Under the pieces are notes generated by a model. It saw only the letters and a program-made list of their open reading frames with translations. It was not told where the DNA came from and made no database searches. From the NCBI RefSeq assembly GCF_022761015.1, contig NZ_JAKWJQ010000001.1, positions 372,001 to 436,000 on the forward strand: a stretch of DNA of 64,000 nucleotides, given 5' to 3'. The position numbers and the translations under genes were made by a program. Each line of letters starts with the position of its first letter. The stretch's first letter is position 1. The DNA comes from Humibacter sp. RRB41 (GTDB lineage Bacteria > Actinomycetota > Actinomycetes > Actinomycetales > Microbacteriaceae). This document shows positions 15,806 to 23,545 of this stretch, in pieces.

Positions 15806-16486
15806 TCAGGACTCCTCGGCCACCCCGATGAGGCGCAGATACGTCCACGCGCTGTCGACGATGGGCGTGGCATCTGCGCAGTACACCTCCTGGAAGGTGG
15901 TGCCGTCGGAGATGGCCATGAGCTGTTCGGCGGCTGTCGTCGGCGAGACCGCGACAGCCGTGCCTTCGTGCTGCGTGAGCTCGTCGGTCAGGGCGTCGAC
16001 GAGCATCCGGCGCACCAGTTCGTAGCGGCGCACGAAATGATCGTGCGCCGAATGGTCTTCCGCCGTGGCCTCCATGGCAATGCGAAGGAACAGCGATGTC
16101 GCCTGGGGTTCCGTCTCGTTGCCCTCCAACCGGGACATGTACCAGCGCAGAGCTGGATGGCGCAGACCCCGCCAGCGAGGGTCGTCAGGGTCGCTGTTGG
16201 CGCGCACGAAGTCGGTCAAGTGGTCGCGCTCGACGTCGTCGCGATGCACCATGAGCTCAGTGAGCAACTCGTCTTTCGACGAGAAATAGTGGAGCACCGT
16301 CACGTGGGTGATTCCGGCCCGTGCGCCGATGTCACGGAGCGAGACCGCTTGGAAGCCCCGTTCCCTGAAGAGGTCGAGGGCCGACCCGAGAATGCGCTGC
16401 CGAGTGCGCTGCCCCTTCGTCGCCCGCGGCGGCGGAGCGGACTTCGTGAGCGGCTCGCCCGCATCCGCTTCGGGCGCATCCGTCAT
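15806..16486 (-). CDS. TetR-family regulator of the glycoside operon
   Basis: A 226-residue TetR protein. After a low-complexity acidic start comes the HTH KGQRTRQRILGSALDLFRERGFQAVSLRDIGARAGITHVTVLHYFSSKDELLTEL (about residues 23-77), then a helical ligand domain. ATG 16486 overlaps the stop of the esterase gene by four bases, so it is the last gene of the glucosidase-esterase-tetR operon. Its likely operators are TACCAGTTGGTA (18776-18787) and the related site at 18833-18844 between the glucosidase and the symporter. The ligand is probably a sugar, glycoside or aglycone. Confidence 0.87.
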   Translation of the reverse strand: MTDAPEADAGEPLTKSAPPPRATKGQRTRQRILGSALDLFRERGFQAVSLRDIGARAGITHVTVLHYFSSKDELLTELMVHRDDVERDHLTDFVRANSDPDDPRWRGLRHPALRWYMSRLEGNETEPQATSLFLRIAMEATAEDHSAHDHFVRRYELVRRMLVDALTDELTQHEGTAVAVSPTTAAEQLMAISDGTTFQEVYCADATPIVDSAWTYLRLIGVAEES

Positions 16487-17544
16487 TCGTCGATGGTAGC
16501 GCCGGGCTCCCGCACGGTATTGCGACGCACGAAGTCCACGATGTGGGCGAGTACGTCGCGCGCCTCCCCGCGGCGCAGGTCGACTGCGAACTCGTGCGGC
16601 AGGTCCGGAACATGGTCGGCCGGGAAGAAAGCCTCCACGACAGGGACACCCCGAGCAACGAGCGCCCCGGCGAGTGCCCGCGAGTCGGCCAGCATGGGGT
16701 CCGTGGTGCCAGCCGAGATGAACGCGGGCGGGAACGAGACATGCATGTCGTCCACCAGCGATGCCGCTCGCAGCGCAGGCACACGGAGGTAGTTGCGGCG
16801 CCCGGTGTATGCACGCAACAGCAGGTCGCCGAAGCCGCCCAGCGGGTCTTCCGCGTTCGACTGCCCCAAACGGAATGGGCCTGAGGTGAGCACGACTCCG
16901 CGGATGCTCGATCGCTCGAGGTCGGCGATCCGGAGTCCGGCGCGCTCGGCATAACCGGCGTCCGTCGCCGCGCGGGCCACCTGCGCCGCGATGTGGGCTC
17001 CGGCGGAGTCGCCGGCGAGGATGATCAGCTCGGGGTCGGCCCCGAACTCTGCCGAGTGCGAGCGCAGCCACGCGACGGCTCTGCTCGCCTGGATGACCTG
17101 TGTCGGATAGTGCGCCTCCGGCGCCCAGGAGTAGTCGACGCCGGCCACGGTGAACCCGTGCGAGGCGAGCACGGCCAGGTAGGAGCGGAGGTCGTTCTTC
17201 GTGCCGCCTATCCAGCCACCCCCGTGCATCCATACCACCGTGGGGAGCGGTCCGTGAGCATCAACCGGTCGGAACACGTCGACCAGTTCCGCGGGGTCGG
17301 GGCCGTACCGTGCATCCAGGGTGCGGTGCACTCCAGCGGGCTCGAGGGCAGCCATCGCCGGCAGAAGCGTGCGGTCCTCGAGGAGCGGGCCGATGGCACG
17401 GACCGCGGGAAGCGTCATCCACACCGGCGCCCTGAGCCGCACCGCGACGGCCGCCCATGCCGCTTGCAAGCGGAACCGCATGCGTGGCCCGCCCGTGAGC
17501 TCGTCTGCCATTCGAATCGGGACGGTGTCGGCCCGATCGGTCAT
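16483..17544 (-). CDS. Alpha/beta hydrolase fold-3 esterase (acetyl-esterase-like)
   Basis: A 353-residue hormone-sensitive-lipase-type esterase. The HGGGW oxyanion motif is at 107-111, the nucleophile is Ser180 in GDSAG (178-182), Asp is in AGTTDPML and His is in the segment FFPADHVPDLPHEF. No signal peptide is evident, so it acts in the cytoplasm. Its start overlaps the beta-glucosidase stop (ATGA at 17544-17541) and its stop overlaps the TetR start. With a GH1 glucosidase and a sugar symporter it would remove acyl groups from imported plant glycosides (inference). Confidence 0.9.
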   Translation of the reverse strand: MTDRADTVPIRMADELTGGPRMRFRLQAAWAAVAVRLRAPVWMTLPAVRAIGPLLEDRTLLPAMAALEPAGVHRTLDARYGPDPAELVDVFRPVDAHGPLPTVVWMHGGGWIGGTKNDLRSYLAVLASHGFTVAGVDYSWAPEAHYPTQVIQASRAVAWLRSHSAEFGADPELIILAGDSAGAHIAAQVARAATDAGYAERAGLRIADLERSSIRGVVLTSGPFRLGQSNAEDPLGGFGDLLLRAYTGRRNYLRVPALRAASLVDDMHVSFPPAFISAGTTDPMLADSRALAGALVARGVPVVEAFFPADHVPDLPHEFAVDLRRGEARDVLAHIVDFVRRNTVREPGATIDE

Positions 17545-18761
17545 GCGTGTTCCTGGTTCGCCGACTCCTGATGGTCAGTGATGAGAATGCCCCTGCGCGC
17601 GAGGTCGCCCAGCCAGAATGCGGAGGGCTTCGGCGTGCGCACGAAAGTCGTGCGGTCCACTGCGATCAGACCGAAGGTCGGTGCGTAGCGACCCCACTCG
17701 TAGTTGTCGAGTGCAGACCAGTGCAGGTAGCCGCGCACGTCGACGCCGTCCGCCATCGCCTCGGCGAGACCGCGGAGCGCGTGTCGGGTGTAGTCGATGC
17801 GCCGTTCGTCGTCCGCGACCGCTGCACCGTTTTCCGTCACGATGATCGGCAGGCCTGGCGCGACCGTGGCCGTGTGCCTCACCGCTTCTTCCAGGGCTGC
17901 CGGGTAGTACTCCCAGCCGGTCAGGGTGAGTTCGGCGTCGTCGGCAGCAGGGACGATGCCGTCGGGTCCCATGACCGTGCGGGTGTAGGACTGCACGCCG
18001 ACGAAGTCGTCGTCTCGGCTGTGCTCCAGGAACCAGTCCTCCCTGGTGTACCGGTAGTCGTCGGCGACAGCACCGCCGCCCGGCGCCGACTGCACAGCCT
18101 GGTTGGCGACCGTCCACCCCGTTCGAACGCCCGGATGCCGTCGCCGCAGGTGGTCGACGGCCACGTGGTGCGCATCGGCCAGTCGTTCCGCGGTGGCTCG
18201 GTGGGGGGCGGGGATGCCGCCGAGGAGTCCGCCTTCGAGCGCAGCGTCTCCGCGCACGATGGCGTGCATGACCGACAGGATGTTGGGCTCGTTGATCGTC
18301 ACAACGGTCCGGGCACCGGCGTCGATCACCGGTGAGACGGCATCCAGATAGCGCACGAACCTGTCGATGGCGTCGTCGGCGAGCCAGCCACCATCCCTCA
18401 TGAACCAGAGCGGATGCGTGAAGTGGTGCAACGTGACAACCGGTTCGAGCCCGATACGACGGGCGTGCTCCACCATGTCGACGTAATGCGCGACTGCCGA
18501 ATGCGAGAGGCGTCCGCGGACCGGCTCGACTCGGGCCCATTCGACGCTGAACCGGTAGCTGTTGAAACCGAGCGAGCGAAGCAGGTCCATGTCCTCACGC
18601 CATCGGAGGAAGCTGTCGCAGGCATCGCCGCTCGGCTCCGTCACGGGACTTCCCGGCGCGTTCTCGAACGCCCACCAGTCGCTGGCGACGTTGTTCCCCT
18701 CGGTCTGGTGCGCAGAGGTGGAGGCGCCGAAGAGGAATCCGTCAGGAAGAGGCGGGTGCAT
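17541..18761 (-). CDS. GH1 beta-glucosidase-like glycosidase
   Basis: A 406-residue glycoside hydrolase family 1 enzyme. The substrate-binding start is FLFGASTSAHQTEGNN, the acid/base is Glu158 in INEPN, the nucleophile is Glu310 in VTENG, and the aglycone-side SALDNYEWG closes the domain. It is slightly shorter than the usual 440-470 residues and lacks a signal peptide. ATG 18761 is supported by TATGGT (reverse complement of 18768-18773) six bases upstream; the TetR palindrome 18776-18787 lies just upstream of that -10. It is the first gene of the esterase/TetR operon. Confidence 0.92.
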   Translation of the reverse strand: MHPPLPDGFLFGASTSAHQTEGNNVASDWWAFENAPGSPVTEPSGDACDSFLRWREDMDLLRSLGFNSYRFSVEWARVEPVRGRLSHSAVAHYVDMVEHARRIGLEPVVTLHHFTHPLWFMRDGGWLADDAIDRFVRYLDAVSPVIDAGARTVVTINEPNILSVMHAIVRGDAALEGGLLGGIPAPHRATAERLADAHHVAVDHLRRRHPGVRTGWTVANQAVQSAPGGGAVADDYRYTREDWFLEHSRDDDFVGVQSYTRTVMGPDGIVPAADDAELTLTGWEYYPAALEEAVRHTATVAPGLPIIVTENGAAVADDERRIDYTRHALRGLAEAMADGVDVRGYLHWSALDNYEWGRYAPTFGLIAVDRTTFVRTPKPSAFWLGDLARRGILITDHQESANQEHA

Positions 18762-18775
18762 TCCATCACCATAGT

Positions 18776-18787
18776 TACCAGTTGGTA
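18776..18787. promoter_or_regulatory. TetR operator in the glucosidase promoter
   Basis: TACCA-GT-TGGTA, a perfect palindrome placed just upstream of the -10 box (18768-18773) of the leaderless glucosidase promoter, between -10 and -35. Ten of its 12 bases recur in the second site at 18833-18844. Confidence 0.75.
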
Positions 18788-18821
18788 GATTTTCCAGATC
18801 CAAAGTGGTGATACTAGCCGG

Positions 18822-18855
18822 GACGCAGAATCGACCAGTCGGTATATTCTGCGTC
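18822..18855. promoter_or_regulatory. Extended 34-bp palindromic operator in the symporter promoter
   Basis: The inner site GACCAGTCGGTA (18833-18844) is flanked by GACGCAGAAT (18822-18831) and its exact inverse ATTCTGCGTC (18846-18855), all centred at 18838.5. The likely -10 of the rightward symporter gene, TATATT (18843-18848), lies inside it. Its centre is 57 bp from that of the glucosidase operator. Confidence 0.72.
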
Positions 18856-18893
18856 GTCCCTATCCGCTGCATCCCAGACAATGGAGTTCGACG

Positions 18894-20252
18894 ATGTCAC
18901 AGGACGCCCCCGTCCCCGCGCCTCCCCACGACCAGATGACCAGCCGGCCCGCTCAGGAGGGCGCGGCACCCGACAGCTTCGCATCAGACGAATCGCCGAC
19001 GAACGAGCTCGGCGAACGTCGGTTCGTCGCCCGTCTGGGCTGGTTCGGTCCGGTCAACCTGCTGATGATCCTCGGCACCGCCATCCCGACGTCGGCCGTT
19101 GCCGGGCTCATGGCATACAACTTCACGGCGCGGCTCGACGAGGCGGGTGCCAACGCATCGATCGGTGCCGCGAATGTGTTCGGGGCACTGTTCGGGGCCG
19201 TCGCCGCGGTCGTCGCCGGCAATGTCTCCGACCACACTCGAACGCGATTGGGTCGTCGCAATCCCTGGATCATCACGGGCACCGTCATCGCCGCGATCTG
19301 CATCCTGGGGCTGAGTTTCGTGCCGTACACGGCGGTCTGGGCCGTCGTCGTGCTCTTCTGCGGCTTCCAGATCGGCCTCAACACCACACTCGCGAGCTAC
19401 ACCGCTCTGCTACCGGACCGGGTGAACTCGAAGTTGATGGGGCGGGCATCCGCCTTCGCGAGCTTCGGCACGCTGCTCGGCTCGGCGCTCGGCGGCATCG
19501 TCGTGAGTGTGCTCGTCGGGGTCTTCGGCGTGCGGCACCTCAGCGTCGGATTCCTGGTGCTGCCGTGGACCATGGTCGTGATGATGCTCGTCGTCGTCCT
19601 CGCCATCCCTGGCGCGCGTCTACGTCGCGAGCCAGGTGAGAAGCTCGTCAACCTGCGGGAGATGATGTCGACCTTCCGCCCGCCCAAGGATCGCGAGTAC
19701 TGGTTGGTCTATCTCGGTCGGCTCGTGTTCATGGTCGGGCTGATGATGCTCGTGCAGACTCAGACTCAGCAGCTTCGGTATCACTTCGGCTTGTCGATCG
19801 AACAGGCGGCCTCACTGGGCGCAGTGCTCGGCATCCTGCTCGCCGTGGCGGCGGCCGTCGCCACCGCCATCGCCGGCCCGCTTTCCGACCGACTGGGACG
19901 GCGCAAAGCACCCGTCATCGTCAGTGTCGTGCTCTTCGTCGCGGGAGTGGCAGTGCTGCTGCTCAGCACGCAGACCTGGGTGCTGTACGTCAACATCCTG
20001 CTCGCCGCGTTGGCGTTCGGAGCATTCTCGTCGGTCGATCAGGCGCTCATGGTCGAGATTCTGCCGAACAAAGAGACCGCAGCGCGCGACCTCGGCTTCC
20101 TCGCCACGACGAACACCTTGTCTGGTGTGATCGGCGGCGGCGTCGGCGCGATCGTCATCGGAACGCTCGGTTACACCGCGCTCTTCGTCATCGCGGGGGT
20201 GCTGGCCCTCTCGTGCATCGTCTTCTTCGTGCCCATCAAACGGGTGCGTTGA
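18894..20252 (+). CDS. MFS/GPH-type sugar symporter
   Basis: A 452-residue transporter with 12 hydrophobic segments. The loop 2-3 motif NVSDHTRTRLGRRNPWIITG matches glycoside-pentoside-hexuronide cation symporters, and the second half repeats it as GPLSDRLGRRKAPVI. A hydrophilic N-terminal tail of about 45 residues is extra. It probably imports glycosides for the divergent GH1 enzyme and esterase. ATG 18894 has GGAG at 18883-18886 and a leader of about 40 bases from the operator-embedded -10 TATATT. Confidence 0.87.
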   Translation: MSQDAPVPAPPHDQMTSRPAQEGAAPDSFASDESPTNELGERRFVARLGWFGPVNLLMILGTAIPTSAVAGLMAYNFTARLDEAGANASIGAANVFGALFGAVAAVVAGNVSDHTRTRLGRRNPWIITGTVIAAICILGLSFVPYTAVWAVVVLFCGFQIGLNTTLASYTALLPDRVNSKLMGRASAFASFGTLLGSALGGIVVSVLVGVFGVRHLSVGFLVLPWTMVVMMLVVVLAIPGARLRREPGEKLVNLREMMSTFRPPKDREYWLVYLGRLVFMVGLMMLVQTQTQQLRYHFGLSIEQAASLGAVLGILLAVAAAVATAIAGPLSDRLGRRKAPVIVSVVLFVAGVAVLLLSTQTWVLYVNILLAALAFGAFSSVDQALMVEILPNKETAARDLGFLATTNTLSGVIGGGVGAIVIGTLGYTALFVIAGVLALSCIVFFVPIKRVR

Positions 20253-20262
20253 CGCATTCGGG

Positions 20263-21579
20263 CTACTCGGCGGGCGACGGCGCCACCTCGCGGTCGACGT
20301 CGCGGTGCGTCGTGTCGACGTCGGTCCCGAGTCGTTGGACAGCGGGGACCAAGGCGGCGCCGGCACACGCGAGCACGATGATGGCTGCAGCGCCGAACAG
20401 CACGGCCTGCACGCCAACCTGCGCGGCGAGCGGGCCGACCAGCAGCTCGCCGAGCGGGATGGCCGCGAACGACCCGAGCGCGTCGTACGAGTACACCCGA
20501 GCGAGCCGGTCGGCGGGAACGTGGCTCTGCAACGACTGGTCCCACGCCACGCCGAACTGCTCGAGCGCGATTCCGCCGAGAAAGAAGCCGGCGGCGAGAA
20601 GCGGCACGGAGGGCGCGCCGGCGAGCAGAGCGATCGGGAGCGCGCACACTCCGGTGAGCAGCACGCCGATGAAGAGGGCGCGCCGCGGCTGCCAGCGCAG
20701 GGCGACGAGCCCTCCGACGACGAGCCCGGCGGTCTCCGCCGCGACGACCAGTCCCCAGCTGGCGCGGCCGAACGAGGCATCCGCCACGATCGGTCCGAGC
20801 ACGGCGACCCCGCCGGCGAAGGCCGCGTTCACGAGGGCGAACTGCAGCACGACCACCCACACCCAGGTGCGCGAGGCGAACTCGCGCCATCCGATGCGCA
20901 GGTCGTGCAGCACGCTGGTCGCCTCCGTGCGCTTCTGCGTCGGACGACCCCGCACGAGCATGAAGAGCGGACCGGCGATGGCGAAGCCGAGCGCGTCGAT
21001 CGCGAGCCCCCAGCCGGGGCCGACCAACGCCACGAGTCCGGCGCCACCCGCTGCGCCGAGCATCGTTCCGCCGTTGAGGCCCAACCGCAGCAATGCGTTC
21101 GCAGGGCGCAATGCCGTCGCAGGGACGGTCTGCGGAATCAGGGCAGAGGATGCCGGCAGTGCCACGGCCGCCGCAGCCCCGTTGACCACGCTGAGGGCTG
21201 CCAGCGCGAGGATCGACGCGGAGCCGCTCAGCACCATCCATGCGACGGTGCCCTGCGTGAGCGCTGCGAGGATCGAGGTGCCCAGCAGCACGACGTTGCG
21301 GGGCAGACGATCGGCGATCACCCCGCCGATGAGCAGCACGGCGACGTTCGCGATCGATCTCGCGGCGACCACGATGCCCAGGTCGAGTGGCGACCCGCCG
21401 ATGTCGAGCACGGCGAACGCCAGGGCGATCGGGGCGACGCCGTTGCCGACCACGTTCACGAACCGTGCGGAGAACAGGTAGCGGAAGGGTGCGTAGCGGA
21501 ACGGACTGTTCGTCGTCGGAGCCGCCTCGCTCGTCGGGGTCGCCTTGCTCGTCGGGGTCGCCTTGCTCGTCGGAGTCAC
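20263..21579 (-). CDS. MFS transporter (exporter type) downstream of an ArsR regulator
   Basis: A 438-residue MFS protein with the family's SARFVNVVGNGVAPIALAFAVLDIGGSP helix 1 and the loop GGVIADRLPRNVVLL, as in MFS_3/enterobactin-exporter-like members. GTG 21579 overlaps the ArsR-like regulator stop (GTGA), so the pair is one operon. The N-terminus has three near-identical 6-residue units (TPTSKA, TPTSKA, TPTSEA) coded by 18-bp tandem repeats at about 21525-21579. Its 3' end stops 10 bp from the convergent symporter gene. Confidence 0.87.
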   Translation of the reverse strand: MTPTSKATPTSKATPTSEAAPTTNSPFRYAPFRYLFSARFVNVVGNGVAPIALAFAVLDIGGSPLDLGIVVAARSIANVAVLLIGGVIADRLPRNVVLLGTSILAALTQGTVAWMVLSGSASILALAALSVVNGAAAAVALPASSALIPQTVPATALRPANALLRLGLNGGTMLGAAGGAGLVALVGPGWGLAIDALGFAIAGPLFMLVRGRPTQKRTEATSVLHDLRIGWREFASRTWVWVVVLQFALVNAAFAGGVAVLGPIVADASFGRASWGLVVAAETAGLVVGGLVALRWQPRRALFIGVLLTGVCALPIALLAGAPSVPLLAAGFFLGGIALEQFGVAWDQSLQSHVPADRLARVYSYDALGSFAAIPLGELLVGPLAAQVGVQAVLFGAAAIIVLACAGAALVPAVQRLGTDVDTTHRDVDREVAPSPAE

Positions 21580-22115
21580 GACCGCTTCCCCCGATCGGGC
21601 GAGAGCCGGAAGAGCGCCGTCGTCATCGACACGGTGACCGTGCCCTCCGTGCGCGGCGGCTGAGCGGATGCATGCAGCAGCGCGGATGCTTCTCCCACCT
21701 TCCCGACGACCTCGCGCCACACCTCCGGCGTCACCCAGAGCTCGGCGTCGGTGTTCACCGAAGGGCCGTCGATGCGCCGGGCGCTTCGCTCACGCAGTGC
21801 CTCGGCGAGCAGCGCGAAGAAGTGGGCGCGGGCATCCGCTGCGGTCTCGTCGCGAGCGGTCTCATCAATGGCGAACGGCTCGGAGGATGCCTCGTGACGG
21901 TAACGGCGGGCGACCCCGCCGTTCACCTTGACCTCTTCGACGACTCGCACCAGCGCCGACCGCTCGAGCAGCCGAAGGTGGTAGCTCGCGTTGGCCTGGG
22001 TGACGCCGAGTTCGCGCGCCACCTCCGCGGCGCTCATGGTCGCGCCGGTCAGCAGCGACAGCATGCGGAGCCGCAACGGATGCGCCGTCGCCCTCAACTG
22101 CTCGATCTCGTTCAC
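21576..22115 (-). CDS. ArsR-like winged-helix regulator
   Basis: A 179-residue regulator from GTG 22115. The HTH is EQLRATAHPLRLRMLSLLTGATMSAAEVARELGVTQANASYHLRLLERSALV (about residues 5-56), with wing VNGGVARRYRHEASSEPF and a C-terminal helical part. A TTG at 22145 would add 10 residues but would place a palindrome (22120-22133) inside the gene, so I prefer GTG. It forms an operon with the MFS exporter (4-base overlap) and likely represses it. Confidence 0.82.
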   Translation of the reverse strand: MNEIEQLRATAHPLRLRMLSLLTGATMSAAEVARELGVTQANASYHLRLLERSALVRVVEEVKVNGGVARRYRHEASSEPFAIDETARDETAADARAHFFALLAEALRERSARRIDGPSVNTDAELWVTPEVWREVVGKVGEASALLHASAQPPRTEGTVTVSMTTALFRLSPDRGKRS

Positions 22116-22119
22116 GAGA

Positions 22120-22163
22120 CGACAGTCTTGTCGAACGATTCCCAACTGTCAAACAAGTGTTTG
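22120..22163. promoter_or_regulatory. Two palindromes upstream of the ArsR-like/MFS operon
   Basis: CGACA-GTCT-TGTCG (22120-22133) and CAAACA-AG-TGTTTG (22150-22163), centres 30 bp apart. They differ in sequence, so they may serve different proteins or be the -10/-35 flanks of one promoter. Their position fits autoregulation. Confidence 0.5.
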
Positions 22164-22190
22164 GGAGATGCGAACGAAGCCGGGCACGCA

Positions 22191-22268
22191 CGAGATGTCG
22201 TTTCGACTGCAGAAAACGCGCTTCAGGTCATCGGGAACAGCACATTTTGCAGTTGAAACGACATCTCG
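22191..22268. repeat. 78-bp inverted repeat, probable terminator of gap
   Basis: The left arm 22191-22216 (begins CGAGATGTCGTTTCGACTGC) pairs with 22245-22268 with one mismatch and a 2-base gap; the loop is 28 bases. It lies 48 bases after the gap stop codon on the leftward transcript. There is no U-tract. In size and layout it resembles the 76-bp palindrome at 13375. Confidence 0.7.
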
Positions 22269-22315
22269 CCACGCCGGAGGTCGGCAAGGAGTGCCGATCG
22301 GAGGTTGGTTCGCGA

Positions 22316-23314
22316 TCACCCGCGCACGAGCAGCTCGAGCGTGTCGACGACGCGGTTCGAGAAGCCCCACTCGTTGTCGTACCAGGCGACGACCTTGACG
22401 TTGCGGCCGTCGACGCGGGTGAGCGCGGAGTCGAAGATCGACGACGCCGGGTTGCCCGTGATGTCGGACGAGACGAGGTCGTCTTCTGAATACTCCAGGA
22501 TGCCCTTGAGCGGCCCGTCCGCCGCCGCACGGTAGGCGGCGAGCACGTCGTCGCGCGAGACATCCTTGCCGACGACCGTGTTGAGCTCGACGATCGATCC
22601 GACGGGAACGGGAACCCGGATCGAGTCGCCGGAGAGCTTGCCGTCCAGCTTCGGCAGCACCAGCCCGATCGCCTTCGCGGCACCGGTGGTGGTCGGAACG
22701 ATGTTCACCGCGGCGGCACGCGCGCGGCGTGGATCGCGGTGCGGGCCGTCCTGCAGGTTCTGCTCCTGCGTGTAGGCGTGCACGGTCGTCATGAAGCCGT
22801 GCTCGATTCCAGCCAGATCGTCGAGTACGGCGGCGAGCGGCGCCAGCGCGTTCGTCGTGCACGACGCGTTCGAGACGATGGTGTGGAGCGCCGGGTCGAA
22901 CGCGTCGGTGTTCACGCCGTACGCGAGCGTGACGTCTGCACCGTCTGCCGGCGCGCTGATCAGCACGCGGCGGGCGCCGGCATCCAGGTGGGCCTTGGCG
23001 GCAGCGGCGGATGTGAAACGGCCGGTCGACTCGAGCACGACATCGACGTCGAGCTCGCACCACGGCAGCTGCGCAGGGTCGCGCTCGGCGAGCACCGCGA
23101 TGCGATGTCCGTCGACGATGAGGGCGTCGCCGTCGGCGCTGACGGGTCGGCCGAGGCGTCCGGCGGTGCTGTCGAAGGCGAGCAGCTTGGCGAGTGCTCT
23201 CGGATCTGTGAGGTCGTTGACGGCGACGACCTCGAGGTCGCTGTCGCGCTCGAGCAGCGCGCGCAGCACGTTGCGGCCGATGCGTCCGAAGCCGTTGATG
23301 GCGACGCGGGTCAT
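22316..23314 (-). CDS. gap: Type I glyceraldehyde-3-phosphate dehydrogenase
   Basis: A 332-residue phosphorylating GAPDH. The N-terminal NAD fold begins MTRVAINGFGRIGRNVLRALL, the catalytic Cys152 is in SNASCTTNA, His is in TTVHAYTQEQN, and the end reads WYDNEWGFSNRVVD. ATG 23314 is fixed by AAAGGAG (reverse complement of 23323-23329). It stands alone, not with pgk and tpi as in many central glycolysis operons, so it could be a second isozyme. The residue after Asn7-Gly and the NDLTDP stretch fit NAD rather than NADP use (inference). Confidence 0.95.
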   Translation of the reverse strand: MTRVAINGFGRIGRNVLRALLERDSDLEVVAVNDLTDPRALAKLLAFDSTAGRLGRPVSADGDALIVDGHRIAVLAERDPAQLPWCELDVDVVLESTGRFTSAAAAKAHLDAGARRVLISAPADGADVTLAYGVNTDAFDPALHTIVSNASCTTNALAPLAAVLDDLAGIEHGFMTTVHAYTQEQNLQDGPHRDPRRARAAAVNIVPTTTGAAKAIGLVLPKLDGKLSGDSIRVPVPVGSIVELNTVVGKDVSRDDVLAAYRAAADGPLKGILEYSEDDLVSSDITGNPASSIFDSALTRVDGRNVKVVAWYDNEWGFSNRVVDTLELLVRG

Positions 23315-23545
23315 GATGGTTCTCCTTTGTAAGACGGATGATCGCTCACAAGGCTTTCGCCCCGGCCGCGTCGTCGACAGTGGCGCGAGCGACACAGTGC
23401 GAAAGGATCTCGCCAAGCGCTCGGCGCACACGCCACGCGTTCCGACGCGACCCCCTGTCTGCGGGCGTCTTCGTCACGTAGTGTTCGACGGATGCGCACG
23501 AACGACCTTCCGCGGCCGCGCGCATCTCGAGGGGAGGGGCGCGCC

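Noticed and set aside
18822-18855. The 34-bp palindrome as a terminator
   Set aside because: It lies between divergent gene starts, contains a -10 box and shares its core with the operator at 18776.
13375-22268. The two 76-78 bp inverted repeats as the ends of one transposon
   Set aside because: Their sequences differ, and the 8.8 kb between them holds no transposase or integrase, only ordinary operons.
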